Source of the DNA: Candidatus Saccharimonas sp.
GTDB taxonomy: Bacteria > Patescibacteriota > Saccharimonadia > Saccharimonadales > Saccharimonadaceae
Length of the DNA: 64,000 nt
Direction of reading: 5' to 3'
NCBI GenBank assembly: GCA_022736555.1
Contig: DZCW01000001.1
Location: 165,652 to 229,651 of the forward strand
Part shown: in pieces, positions 39,314 to 47,546 of the stretch
Layout: each line of letters starts with the position of its first letter
Position numbering within the stretch: position 1 is the stretch's first letter
Notes under the pieces: generated by a model
Seen by the model: the letters and a program-made list of their open reading frames with translations, nothing else
What the model was told of the DNA's origin: nothing
Databases searched by the model: none
Translations under genes and position numbers: made by a program

Positions 39314-41264
39314 GCCGATTATACTCAGTAACGGTGAGCTGCATGTCGGACTGAATGGTTTTGGAACAGTACATGATTTTTATTATCCATACGTTGGGTT
39401 TGAAAACCACTCAGCTGGTGGCAATTTACGACACAAAGTCGGTGTCTGGGTAAACGGTGACCTCAGTTGGATTGATAATCCTCAGAATCGACCCGATGAG
39501 TGGACTTTTACCTTTCGATACCCTCATGATGCCTTAATTGGTAATACTGTTGCGAAAAATAAACGGCTAGGAATAATCCTGGAATTCGATGATTTCGTCG
39601 ATTCTGATATTAACGCTTTCTTTCGTAATATTCACATCGTTAACTTATTTGACCAACCACGCGAGATAAGGTTATTCATGCATCAGGCTTTCGCAATCGG
39701 TGATTCGCGTAGCAATACTGATACGGCTCAATATCTACCAGACAATGGCGCTATATTACATTATCGTGGTCGCAGAGCCTTTGTGATTTCTGGTGATTAT
39801 GATCATAAGCCTTTCGACCAATATACGGTTGGTTTGTTTGGTATTGAGGGGCGTGAAGGCACTTATCGTGATGCAGACGACGGCGAACTCAGTGCTAATA
39901 ATGTCGAACATGGCCGAGTTGATTCAACTATTAGGTTCAAAACCAATATTGAAGCTAACAGTTCGCAAAGGGTTTATTATTGGATTGCTGCGGGTGAATC
40001 TATTCGTGAAGCGCTCGATGTTCATAAAAAAATCAAACAAGATACTCCACATGAACGCCTAAAACGAACCGCTCATTGGTGGCATGAATGGCTAGAGCCA
40101 ACGAATCGTATATTAGAAAAACTAAGTCCTGAATATCGGGCTAGTTTCCTGCAGAGTACAATGATAGTTAAATCACAAATGGACAAACACGGTGCAGTTA
40201 TTGCCAGTACCGACACCTCGATGCTTAATTATTCGCGTGATGCCTATAGCTATTGTTGGCCGCGCGATGGAGCGTTTGCACTATGGCCGTTGATTCGTAT
40301 GGGCTATAAAGAGGAAGCCTACCGCTTCTTTGAATTCGTAAAACGAGGCCTACATTCTGATGGCTATATGATGCATAAATATCGTGCCGATGGCGCTCTG
40401 GGTAGTAGTTGGCATTCATATATTCATGACGGCGTTATAGCGCCACCTATCCAAGAGGACGAAACCGCATTGCCACTATTTATGTTTGCGCAATACTATA
40501 GAATGCATCCCGACCCTGGCCTATTAAAAGAGTTTTACGGAAGCATGGTCGTACCGATGGCCGAGTTTATGACTGATTATATAGACAAGGCTACGGGGCT
40601 TCCTAGACCGAGTTATGATTTATGGGAACAGATATTTATAACCAGTACATATACCACCGCCGTAACATACGCTGCATTACTAGCCGCTAGTGATTTGGCT
40701 GCTGCTGCAAATGACCACGATAATGCTGTTCGTTGGCGCTCGGCTGCTAGTGATATCCAAGCCGCCGCTCATAAATACTTATATAATGACAAACGAAAAG
40801 CTTTCTATTGCGGAGTAAACGTCAAAGGCACAAAGATCATCTATAACGAAACCGTTGACTGCTCGAGCGTGTTTGGGGCCTATATATTCGGGTTATTTGA
40901 TGCTAACAGCCCCGAAATATTAAATTCAGTAGAAACCGTTAAGCAGCTATTTGGTATTAATGACGGAGTATTAGGGTTACCGCGTTACGAGGATGATTAT
41001 TATCGCCGAGCCAGCCCAGGTATTACTGGAAATCACTGGTTTATTACCTCATTCTGGTTAGCGCAATATTATATCGATACCGGTGAGTCTGCAAAAGCAC
41101 TTCAGATATTAGATTGGGCTAGGAGTCACGCGATGAACACTGGCGTTATGGGTGAACAATTAGATCCAGTCACGAACGAAATCGTATCCCCTGCACCATT
41201 AACATGGACTCATGCTGAATATATAGCTACGTTATTAGATTTAATAGCCAAGGACTCTAAATAA
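39306..41264 (+). CDS. GH15-family glucoamylase
   Basis: 652 aa. The N-terminal ~270 residues form a beta-sandwich (FGTVHDFYYPYVGFENHSAG). The (alpha/alpha)6 barrel follows, with Y-S-Y-C-W-P-R-D-G-A-F-A (about 312-323), the substrate-pocket motif, then PSYDLWEQ (first catalytic Glu) and a late APLTWTHAEY. It releases glucose from alpha-glucan ends. No signal peptide, so cytosolic. It overlaps the GH57 gene by 8 bases. Together the three genes can make, branch and degrade a storage glucan. Confidence 0.94.
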   Translation: MARPIILSNGELHVGLNGFGTVHDFYYPYVGFENHSAGGNLRHKVGVWVNGDLSWIDNPQNRPDEWTFTFRYPHDALIGNTVAKNKRLGIILEFDDFVDSDINAFFRNIHIVNLFDQPREIRLFMHQAFAIGDSRSNTDTAQYLPDNGAILHYRGRRAFVISGDYDHKPFDQYTVGLFGIEGREGTYRDADDGELSANNVEHGRVDSTIRFKTNIEANSSQRVYYWIAAGESIREALDVHKKIKQDTPHERLKRTAHWWHEWLEPTNRILEKLSPEYRASFLQSTMIVKSQMDKHGAVIASTDTSMLNYSRDAYSYCWPRDGAFALWPLIRMGYKEEAYRFFEFVKRGLHSDGYMMHKYRADGALGSSWHSYIHDGVIAPPIQEDETALPLFMFAQYYRMHPDPGLLKEFYGSMVVPMAEFMTDYIDKATGLPRPSYDLWEQIFITSTYTTAVTYAALLAASDLAAAANDHDNAVRWRSAASDIQAAAHKYLYNDKRKAFYCGVNVKGTKIIYNETVDCSSVFGAYIFGLFDANSPEILNSVETVKQLFGINDGVLGLPRYEDDYYRRASPGITGNHWFITSFWLAQYYIDTGESAKALQILDWARSHAMNTGVMGEQLDPVTNEIVSPAPLTWTHAEYIATLLDLIAKDSK

Positions 41265-41265
41265 A

Positions 41266-41295
41266 ATTAGCCGCCCCTGAGTTGGGACGGCTAAT
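41266..41295. terminator. Bidirectional terminator
   Basis: ATTAGCCGCCC and GGGACGGCTAAT pair over ~10 bp between the glucoamylase and rpmG genes. Confidence 0.85.
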
Positions 41296-41319
41296 TCGAA
41301 TTCGAAATATGCGAGCTTT

Positions 41320-41526
41320 TTAGCCTTTACGAGGTTTAATTTCGTTACGACCAAGATTCTTTTTAGTCTCGACGTAAAGTGCATGAACTCGTGCAATTGG
41401 ATCATATTTTTTTAACGAAAGTTTTTCAGTAGTATTCTGAGTATTTTTGGTTGTGTAATATGTGCGGTGACCGCTAAGCTCACTAACTAAACCAACTAAT
41501 TTGCGCTTCGTATTCTTTTTTGCCAT
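41320..41526 (-). CDS. rpmG: Ribosomal protein L33
   Basis: 68 aa, basic. R-T-Y-Y-T-T-K-N and E-K-L-S-L-K-K-Y-D-P match L33 of the 50S subunit. It has no CxxC zinc pairs, so it is the zinc-independent type. A C-terminal ~15 residues (NLGRNEIKPRKG) extend the usual protein. It is far from its common partners secE/nusG. Confidence 0.93.
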   Translation of the reverse strand: MAKKNTKRKLVGLVSELSGHRTYYTTKNTQNTTEKLSLKKYDPIARVHALYVETKKNLGRNEIKPRKG

Positions 41527-41599
41527 ATCATTCCTTTAAAATTTGTATAGACTATTAGAGGTAATTATAGCAAAAATTATTACTTACTACAAGAGTGCG

Positions 41600-42094
41600 T
41601 TATCTAAAATTGTTAAACGAAATTGGAAAGTCAAAATCATGAGATTGGATTAACCGCATAACGTTCTGTAAATCGTCCTTGCTACCGCTATTAACACGTA
41701 CCGTATCACCTTGAATTAACGGTTTAGCCTTTGGTACTTCATCACGGATCAATTTAGTGACCTGTTTAGCTTTTTCTTGGTCTAGACCGGCAATAAACGG
41801 TATTTCCTTGGTTGCCCTCATGTTACTAACAGCTGCAGTTTTACTGAGGTCGAGAGTTTTACTGCTCTGATTGCGTGAGGCTAGCTTTTTACCGATAATT
41901 TCGACGATACTATCTATTTGCCATTCATTAGCGCCAATGACCTTGAAACCGGTCTTGTCACCTATCCAGTCGATTTCGGCAGGCGTTCCCTTGAAATCAT
42001 AACGATTACTAATTTCTTTTTGGGTCAAAGCGAAAACATTATTCATTTCGGCTTTGTCATATTCGGACACAATATCAAAACTAAATGTTGCCAT
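41600..42094 (-). CDS. yajQ: YajQ-family nucleotide-binding protein
   Basis: 164 aa from the ATG at 42094; the longer frame runs back through tRNA-Thr and is rejected. M-A-T-F-S-F-D-I-V-S-E-Y-D is the diagnostic start. N-R-Y-D-F-K-G-T and the C-terminal V-R-V-N-S-G-S-K-D-D-L-Q follow. YajQ proteins bind nucleic acids or c-di-GMP. TATACT (42106-42101) lies 6 bases before the ATG, so it is probably leaderless, and directly after a tRNA terminator. Confidence 0.95.
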   Translation of the reverse strand: MATFSFDIVSEYDKAEMNNVFALTQKEISNRYDFKGTPAEIDWIGDKTGFKVIGANEWQIDSIVEIIGKKLASRNQSSKTLDLSKTAAVSNMRATKEIPFIAGLDQEKAKQVTKLIRDEVPKAKPLIQGDTVRVNSGSKDDLQNVMRLIQSHDFDFPISFNNFR

Positions 42095-42112
42095 ATACCC
42101 AGTATAACAAAA

Positions 42113-42131
42113 ACTGCCCAAATTGAGCAGT
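42113..42131 (-). terminator. Terminator of the tRNA cluster
   Basis: On the minus strand ACTGCTC and GGGCAGT pair over a 5-base loop, then TTTTTG. Confidence 0.78.
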
Positions 42132-42144
42132 CGATGATTATGTA

Positions 42145-42220
42145 TGGAGCCACGATCGGGAGTCGAACCCGAGACCTCATCCTTACCATGGATGCGCTCT
42201 ACCAACTGAGCTATCGCGGC
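42145..42220 (-). tRNA. tRNA-Thr (anticodon GGU)
   Basis: Acceptor GCCGCGA/TCGTGGC, D-arm AGCTCAGTTGG, anticodon loop ATGGTAA with GGT, T-loop GGTTCGACTCC, CCA encoded. Confidence 0.95.
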
Positions 42221-42288
42221 ATACTTGAATATTGTAGCAAAAAATATGGTTGAGATAAAGTGTTGAAGGGATCTTGGGATGTTAAATA

Positions 42289-42476
42289 CTGGAAGTAGGA
42301 CAGCGGCGGATTACCGCCTCCTCCGTTTGCTTGTAAAAATATGTAAACACATTTTTACTTCGCTGCACTTCGCCGACCTACGGATTATTTTCTTGCCAAG
42401 GCAATAAAACCCGTAGGTTCGAGTTCTATTGCAAGATCAAATCAAAATAACCATCCAAGGGATGATTATTTTGATT
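42289..42476. repeat. tRNA-Tyr-derived direct and inverted fragments
   Basis: CTGGAAGTAGGAC (42289-42301) is a direct copy of the tRNA-Tyr 3' end (42482-42494). CCGTAGGTTCGAGT (42411-42424) is an inverted copy of its T-arm (42493-42506). The inverted copy extends through the downstream flank, so 42411-42506 is an imperfect palindrome centred near 42458 with an ~18 bp AT-rich inner stem. CCTACGG/CCGTAGG (42377-42383, 42411-42417) adds a second hairpin. No protein gene is seen here. Confidence 0.65.
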
Positions 42477-42561
42477 TGGTGCTGGAAGTAGGACTCGAAC
42501 CTACGGAGCCGAAAGGCGGGAGATTTACAGTCTCCTGTGATTGCCACTACACGATTCCAGC
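42477..42561 (-). tRNA. tRNA-Tyr (anticodon GUA)
   Basis: Acceptor GCTGGAA/TTCCAGC, anticodon stem GGAGA/TCTCC with loop CTGTAAA (GTA), a long class-II variable arm (CCGCCTTTCGGCTCC region), T-arm CGTAGGTTCGAGTCC, discriminator A and encoded CCA. Confidence 0.95.
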
Positions 42562-42571
42562 TAACTTGTTA

Positions 42572-42648
42572 TGGAGCCGCCTTTCGGACTCGAACCGAAG
42601 ACCTGCTGTTTACAAAACAGCTGCTCTAGCCAACTGAGCTAAGGCGGC
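42572..42648 (-). tRNA. tRNA-Thr (anticodon UGU)
   Basis: Acceptor GCCGCCT/AGGCGGC, D-arm AGCTCAGTTGG, anticodon stem GCTGT/ACAGC with loop TTTGTAA (TGT), T-loop GGTTCGAGTCC, CCA encoded. First tRNA of the Thr-Tyr-Thr cluster. Confidence 0.95.
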
Positions 42649-42719
42649 ATAATCCATGAAAAGTACAGATATAAGTGTACATAATAATGCTATTTTGCGC
42701 AAGAAAGACTGGCGGCTAA

Positions 42720-43373
42720 CTACATTATTACGCGACGGGGTTGACGGATACGACGAGATTGATTGCTAGGGAGGATGAGTTTTGCGGCTTTTTCGCGTAA
42801 GTTAGTTGCCAGCTCTACCTGCCCGATTCGTTCATAGCTATCAGCTAGCATATTCAGAGTTTGCGGGATTGGCTCTAATTCCACGGCACGCTCTAATGAG
42901 TCGACAACTTTTTTATCATTACCTAGTTTTTCCTGAACTTTGGCGTAGGCGATATGACGGGCGGCTAAATCGTCGTCAATCGATAAGGCTTGCTCGAATG
43001 CTAGAGCAGCTTTTTCGTAATTCTGAGTTTCGTAATAGATTAGTCCAACGTTATGTAGACTACTGGCACTAGGTTCCAGGGACTGAGCGATCTCGAAACA
43101 TTCAATCGCATCCTTGAGTGAAGCCTGTTTGGCATACAGGATGCCTAAACGGTTATATGCGCTAGCGTTGCGCTCGTCGATGCGTAATATAGTCAAAAGT
43201 GCTTTCTCTGCCCGCAAATATTTTTTAGTCTGCAATGAATCCTGAGCTATAGACCATAGCTGGTTTAGTTTTTCGGATACCTTAACGGGCAAATCAACGG
43301 TAACTTCCTCGATAGTCTGCGGTTGATAAATCACCCAGGCACCGATTATCACGATCAACAAAAGACCTAACAT
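42720..43373 (-). CDS. Membrane-anchored TPR protein
   Basis: 217 aa. One N-terminal membrane helix (LGLLLIVIIGAWVIY) with a very short inside end. At least four TPR-like repeats follow (about 40-195), for example NASAYNRLGILYAKQASLKDA and then LHNVGLIYYETQNYEKAALA, with G-x-x-x-x-x-x-x-x-Y-x-x-A spacing. The C-terminus is basic (SRRIRQPRR). It is a scaffold for protein contacts; the partner is unknown. Last gene of the trpS operon. Confidence 0.85.
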   Translation of the reverse strand: MLGLLLIVIIGAWVIYQPQTIEEVTVDLPVKVSEKLNQLWSIAQDSLQTKKYLRAEKALLTILRIDERNASAYNRLGILYAKQASLKDAIECFEIAQSLEPSASSLHNVGLIYYETQNYEKAALAFEQALSIDDDLAARHIAYAKVQEKLGNDKKVVDSLERAVELEPIPQTLNMLADSYERIGQVELATNLREKAAKLILPSNQSRRIRQPRRVIM

Positions 43374-43383
43374 ATATAGCCTA

Positions 43384-44214
43384 TTATACCATCATCCGCG
43401 CTAGACATAGTCGTATATTGCCGTTTGCCTCGATGCGCTGGTAGGTTTTTAGCAACATATCAATATGTTTTATAGTGGCTACCTGTGGACTAGCAACGAT
43501 GCTTTTATACAAGATATTGGCAGTATCGGTAAGTAAATTTAGCACGGATGCTCGGTCATCCTTGTAACGCTGGGCTATTAATAGTTTTTGATAAGTACTG
43601 CCGCGCAGTAGTTCACGAGCATCACGCACGACATTACTGCGTTTTTCGAAATATACTTGATCGCTATTTAGCCTAGTTAATTCAGCTGGCAAACCATCAG
43701 CCATGAATAATAGCTGTGAGCGTTTAGTTTTATCACTCGCCCCTAATGAATCTAGTAAATCCTCGGATTGTTTAGTGGTAATGGGTTTTATATCTAGGTT
43801 TTCGACTCTGGAAATGATTGTAGGCAACAATTTTTGGATAGAGTGTGACACTAGAATAAAATAGATACCATCACCTGGCTCTTCTAATAATTTCAAGAAT
43901 GCATTCTGTGATTGATGGGTCATTCGTTCGGCGTAATCGATAATTATAATACGCTCGGCCGCGGTCTTAGTCCTGGTTTCGTCGTATAGACGTCTCATGC
44001 TGTCGACACTTATCATACCGCTTTCTAGGTCAATCTTTTCATCACGTTCGGGCAAGATAACTATGGGTGTTATGCCCCGCAGTTCGGCGATATACCGGGC
44101 GATAGTACTCAGACCTACGCCGTTTTTACCCGTTAGTAATAGCGATTGAGGTAGTTTTTTGACTACCGTAGTGAGTGTTTTTTCGCTGATCGGGTTAATT
44201 ACTAGCTGTGTCAT
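43384..44214 (-). CDS. holB: DNA polymerase III delta-prime-like clamp-loader subunit
   Basis: 276 aa. LLLTGKNGVGLSTIARYIAE is a Walker A region whose Lys is replaced by Leu (G-K-N-G-V-G-L-S-T), so ATP binding is probably lost, as often in delta-prime. R-I-I-I-I-D-Y-A-E-R-M (Walker B region), Q-N-A-F-L-K-L-L-E-E-P and LPTIISRV (SRC-like) are classic clamp-loader motifs. The N-terminus is short compared with 330 aa in E. coli. It overlaps the upstream pseudouridine-synthase gene by 4 bases. Confidence 0.85.
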   Translation of the reverse strand: MTQLVINPISEKTLTTVVKKLPQSLLLTGKNGVGLSTIARYIAELRGITPIVILPERDEKIDLESGMISVDSMRRLYDETRTKTAAERIIIIDYAERMTHQSQNAFLKLLEEPGDGIYFILVSHSIQKLLPTIISRVENLDIKPITTKQSEDLLDSLGASDKTKRSQLLFMADGLPAELTRLNSDQVYFEKRSNVVRDARELLRGSTYQKLLIAQRYKDDRASVLNLLTDTANILYKSIVASPQVATIKHIDMLLKTYQRIEANGNIRLCLARMMV

Positions 44215-45374
44215 ACCGAAACCCCAGGAAAATAATCAATAAAATCCTGAGGAATTGGCACGGTGAATGTCTGGCGATTACCGCCAGGAATAGTTATTTC
44301 GATACTTTGGGCATGTAAGAACAGGCGTTCAGCGGGCTTGCCGTAAACTTTATCGCCCAAGATCGGGGTATTTAGATATTTCATATGGACACGCAACTGG
44401 TGAGTACGACCAGTTTGTGGCTGTAATCTAACTAGTGAATATTTATTACTAGTGGCGATGACTTCATATTTAGTGATAGCCGATTTACCCTTACTATCAA
44501 CTCGGAATGTGCTAGGCGCTGACGGATTACGGGCAATCGGTAGATCGATGTTAGCTTTATCTAATTTAGGTATGCCGTTTAATACCGCATAATATGTTTT
44601 TTTAGTTTTTCGGTCGGCAAACTGTTTTTGCAGCAATACGGCTGTTTCCTGGTTACGAGCACCAATCATTACGCCGCTAGTGTCGCGATCTAACCTATGT
44701 ATGATTCCGGGTCGATTAGTATCTAAATTGTAGGTTGTATATCGCCTAAAGAAATCAGCAACTGTAAATTCATCATTTAAAACGCCTTTGGAGTGTGACA
44801 AAACACCATTCGGTTTATTAATGACAATTATATTGTCATCGATGTAGACAATCGGTAGTTCGTTTTTACTGAAATCTAGCACCTCAGGTGAAACAATGGA
44901 GATCTGGTCATTTTCGGTTATATCCTGTTTTGGTGAAGTAATAACTACGCCATTAATACTGACTTGACCAGCTTTGATGTATTTCTGCCAAGTGCTACGT
45001 GAAGTTTCAGGATAGCGTTCAGCTAGTTCGACGTCTAATCGTTTTTTGTCAGAAACAACCTGAAATAGGTAACATTCCTTACCCTTGAATGGCATAGCGT
45101 AGGTTGTTGTGCTGTCTCGTGGGTTTTTAAGCAACTCGCCTTTTATATTATTTTTCTTGATTCTGATCTGCGAAATAACATAATTAACGTCATCTTCGCC
45201 AGAGGCATCAAATAATATATAGAATTGTTGCCTATTAAAACGAAACGCTACCATGGTGTTTATCGGAGTAGGATTCGAAATCTTGACCGTTTCGACATGC
45301 CTGGGTACATTTTCATCACCTGCCAGTTCGTAACGGTGTAGGATGTCTAGAATATCACGACTTGATACTTTCAT
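44211..45374 (-). CDS. RluA/RluD-family pseudouridine synthase with N-terminal extension
   Basis: 387 aa. An S4-type RNA-binding domain (about 115-165: STWQKYIKAGQVSINGV) precedes the catalytic domain with G-I-I-H-R-L-D-R-D-T-S-G-V (catalytic Asp in RLDRDTSG, about 229) and LQPQTGRTHQLRVHM. It isomerises uridine in rRNA or tRNA. The first ~110 residues are an additional domain not usual for RluD and not recognised. It is coupled to trpS and holB by 4-base overlaps. Confidence 0.92.
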   Translation of the reverse strand: MKVSSRDILDILHRYELAGDENVPRHVETVKISNPTPINTMVAFRFNRQQFYILFDASGEDDVNYVISQIRIKKNNIKGELLKNPRDSTTTYAMPFKGKECYLFQVVSDKKRLDVELAERYPETSRSTWQKYIKAGQVSINGVVITSPKQDITENDQISIVSPEVLDFSKNELPIVYIDDNIIVINKPNGVLSHSKGVLNDEFTVADFFRRYTTYNLDTNRPGIIHRLDRDTSGVMIGARNQETAVLLQKQFADRKTKKTYYAVLNGIPKLDKANIDLPIARNPSAPSTFRVDSKGKSAITKYEVIATSNKYSLVRLQPQTGRTHQLRVHMKYLNTPILGDKVYGKPAERLFLHAQSIEITIPGGNRQTFTVPIPQDFIDYFPGVSV

Positions 45375-46414
45375 GAGTTACTCTTGGGCCTTAAGCCTAC
45401 GACCTGCTGAGCCCTCAGCAGTGTTGCGTTGGCAATTGGGGTCAGGTCACGTTCAGATTGTTCAAGTTTTTCAATGACCGCATTATCATCGACAGCCGCA
45501 AGTCGAGTTTGGAAATCAGATAAGAACTTTTCGACTTCGTTAGCGACGGTGGATTTGAAATCACCATATCTGGTCTGTCCTTTGAATTCGGCAATTACAG
45601 AATCGAGCGAAACGCCACGTGTTAGAGCTAATATCTCTAGCAGATTACTAATACCAGGTTGGTTTTGACGATCAAAGTTTATTTCGGCTTTGTCGTCGGT
45701 TGTGGCGCTCATGATTTTTTTGGCGGCAACAGCTGGTTCATCGCTCAGGAATATGACACCACGACCCGATTCGTCGCTCTTACTCATTTTTTTAGTCGGA
45801 TCAATTAAATCCTTGATACGCAAACCTTGGTCATTGCCAAAGAATTCGTGTTGAGATTTTACAGGTTCAGGAATAGTAAATATTTCACCAAATTTGCCAT
45901 TCATACGCTCGGCTATATCGCGAGTGAACTCTAGGTGTTGAGTCTGATCCTCACCTACGGGGATGTATTTGGCATTATAAAGTAAGATATCAGCAGCCAT
46001 TAGGACTGGATAATTAAATAGACCAACACTCGTTCTGTCATCACCAATAGACCCAGACTTTTCCTTGAACTGTATCATGCGGCTCATTTCACCAAAACCG
46101 GTAAAACAATCCAAAACCCAAGTCATTTCACTATGCGCTGGAATGTAGCTCTGGCGATATAGATAAATATTATCATTGTCTAGCGGCAACCCAGCTGCAA
46201 CGAATACTCGAGCATTATGTAGGATTTGATCATATAACAAACTGTGGTCGATTGGCGTAGTAAAACTATGCAGGTCGGGTATAAACATATTAATCTGATA
46301 CTCATCAGAATGTTTTTTGGCCATATCGATAATTGGCATAATAGCACCAAAATAATTACCGATCGTTAAATCGTTATTAGCGCGAATTCCAGTTAAAATC
46401 ACAGGTTTTGTCAT
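45371..46414 (-). CDS. trpS: Tryptophanyl-tRNA synthetase
   Basis: 347 aa from the ATG at 46414; the frame's upstream ATG overlaps the -10 box. The class I motif is T-I-G-N-Y-F-G-A (HIGH counterpart, about 17-24) and the KMSKS loop is K-K-M-S-K-S-D-E-S-G (about 205). V-G-E-D-Q-T-Q-H-L-E binds Trp-AMP. It charges the tRNA-Trp encoded at 36642. TATAAT lies 10 bases before the ATG. It heads a four-gene operon. Confidence 0.97.
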   Translation of the reverse strand: MTKPVILTGIRANNDLTIGNYFGAIMPIIDMAKKHSDEYQINMFIPDLHSFTTPIDHSLLYDQILHNARVFVAAGLPLDNDNIYLYRQSYIPAHSEMTWVLDCFTGFGEMSRMIQFKEKSGSIGDDRTSVGLFNYPVLMAADILLYNAKYIPVGEDQTQHLEFTRDIAERMNGKFGEIFTIPEPVKSQHEFFGNDQGLRIKDLIDPTKKMSKSDESGRGVIFLSDEPAVAAKKIMSATTDDKAEINFDRQNQPGISNLLEILALTRGVSLDSVIAEFKGQTRYGDFKSTVANEVEKFLSDFQTRLAAVDDNAVIEKLEQSERDLTPIANATLLRAQQVVGLRPKSNS

Positions 46415-46657
46415 AGTTATCACCATTATACATTGGTCGTCGACTCTTGGCTATTAAATCCTTAATCTGATAACTTATCGCAACTAGACAAAACATAGGT
46501 AATGTTGTATTATTCAGATTATCTGGTGCTAAGCGGTAATTTTATCCGTAGTAACAGAGCATCTTTGACAAATTAGATTATTGAATTCATTAAGTAATTT
46601 TGTCCTTTGCGGGAGTGGTATATATAGCTAGAAAAGTACTTCTAACCCTATACGCCG

Positions 46658-46710
46658 CTCTCGATCCATCCAGAGAGCCAATATGGCACTGCGCCATATA
46701 AAACCGGATG
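46658..46710 (+). promoter_or_regulatory. Candidate pseudoknot leader before the VanW gene
   Basis: CTCTC/GAGAG (46658-46662, 46673-46677) closes a loop containing CATCC (46667-46671). ATATGGC/GCCATAT (46682-46700 region) forms a second hairpin. GGATG (46706-46710) can pair with the CATCC loop, giving an H-type pseudoknot just 10 bases before GAGGAGG. The 300-base gap 46427-46733 otherwise holds only promoter-like AT-rich sequence. It is a possible cis-regulator; no known riboswitch class is recognised. Confidence 0.5.
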
Positions 46711-46733
46711 AGAATATATGAGGAGGTTATTTA

Positions 46734-47429
46734 ATGAATAGACATAGGACTTTTAAAATCATTGCGGTTATAGTGGTGCTCTTGTTCTCGAGTGGTTGCA
46801 GCGGATATGGGATTGCTAAAAATGAGCAACCAATAACACCTCAGCCAGTTCAAGTATCACCAATAGCTAACGTAGTTGAGCCTCCGGTAGCTGTTCAACA
46901 GACTATCGTAAAACCAGTTACTGTGGTTGAAGTTAAAAAGACACAGGTAGAGAAAAAGTTAATCCTAGATTACAGTTTAAACCTAAATTATTCGGAAACT
47001 ACAGCCAGTTCCATTGCAAATGCTAGTTTGGCGCTAAAAATAATAAGTGGCAAAGATGGTTATTTGCTAAAATCTGGCGAAACTTTTTCATTTAATGCTG
47101 TTGTTGGCCCTAGGACTTATAAGCGAGGTTTTGTGGATGCCCCTCTAATCAAAGGTACTGGAGTTGGCGGTGGAGTTTGTAAATCCTCTACTGTAATACA
47201 TCAGGCTGCCAAAGCGGCTGGCATGACGATTGTCGAAAGACACAACCACTCCAAACAGGTACAGTACGCTAAATTAGGTACTGATGCTATGGTTAGTTAT
47301 GGTCAGTACGATAATAGATTTCGTAATGACACCAGTAGTGATGTCTTATTCGTATGTAGCATGGATACTAAAGCTCGAGTTGCTCACATAAAAGTATATA
47401 AATACGTCATCGTATCTGTTAATCAATAA
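46734..47429 (+). CDS. VanW-family lipoprotein
   Basis: 231 aa. A signal peptide ends in the lipobox L-F-S-S-G-C (Cys about residue 22), so it is lipid-anchored outside. A Pro/Val-rich linker (about 30-70) leads to a VanW domain: G-E-T-F-S-F-N-A-V-V-G-P-R-T, G-V-G-G-G-V-C-K-S-S-T-V, E-R-H-N-H-S and D-N-R-F-R-N-D. VanW domains are common with G5/PBP cell-surface proteins; their biochemical role is unsettled. AGGAGG lies 7 bases upstream of the ATG. A strong terminator follows. Confidence 0.9.
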   Translation: MNRHRTFKIIAVIVVLLFSSGCSGYGIAKNEQPITPQPVQVSPIANVVEPPVAVQQTIVKPVTVVEVKKTQVEKKLILDYSLNLNYSETTASSIANASLALKIISGKDGYLLKSGETFSFNAVVGPRTYKRGFVDAPLIKGTGVGGGVCKSSTVIHQAAKAAGMTIVERHNHSKQVQYAKLGTDAMVSYGQYDNRFRNDTSSDVLFVCSMDTKARVAHIKVYKYVIVSVNQ

Positions 47430-47444
47430 TCTTTATTTCGTCTA

Positions 47445-47487
47445 AGGAAGCCTATAACCCTACGGGTTAGAAAGCTTCCTTTTTTTA
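47445..47487 (+). terminator. Terminator after the VanW gene
   Basis: AGGAAGC and GCTTCCT pair around an inner ACCC/GGGT, followed by TTTTTTT. Confidence 0.88.
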
Positions 47488-47495
47488 TTTACAAA

Positions 47496-47530
47496 AAATA
47501 ACCCCAGGAATTTAATCCTAGGGTTATTTT
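47496..47530. terminator. Terminator of the ribosomal operon after rpsI
   Basis: AAATAACCC and GGGTTATTT with inner AGGA/TCCT form a long stem; T-rich on the minus strand after the stem. Confidence 0.85.
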
Positions 47531-47546
47531 GTTGTCTATGACAAGA

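Noticed and set aside
41600-42205. 201 aa version of YajQ
   Set aside because: The extra 37 residues run through tRNA-Thr and its terminator; the family start M-A-T-F-S-F-D is at 42094.
42361-42430. An additional functional tRNA on the plus strand
   Set aside because: Only a T-arm-like segment is present; no anticodon arm or acceptor stem can be built.
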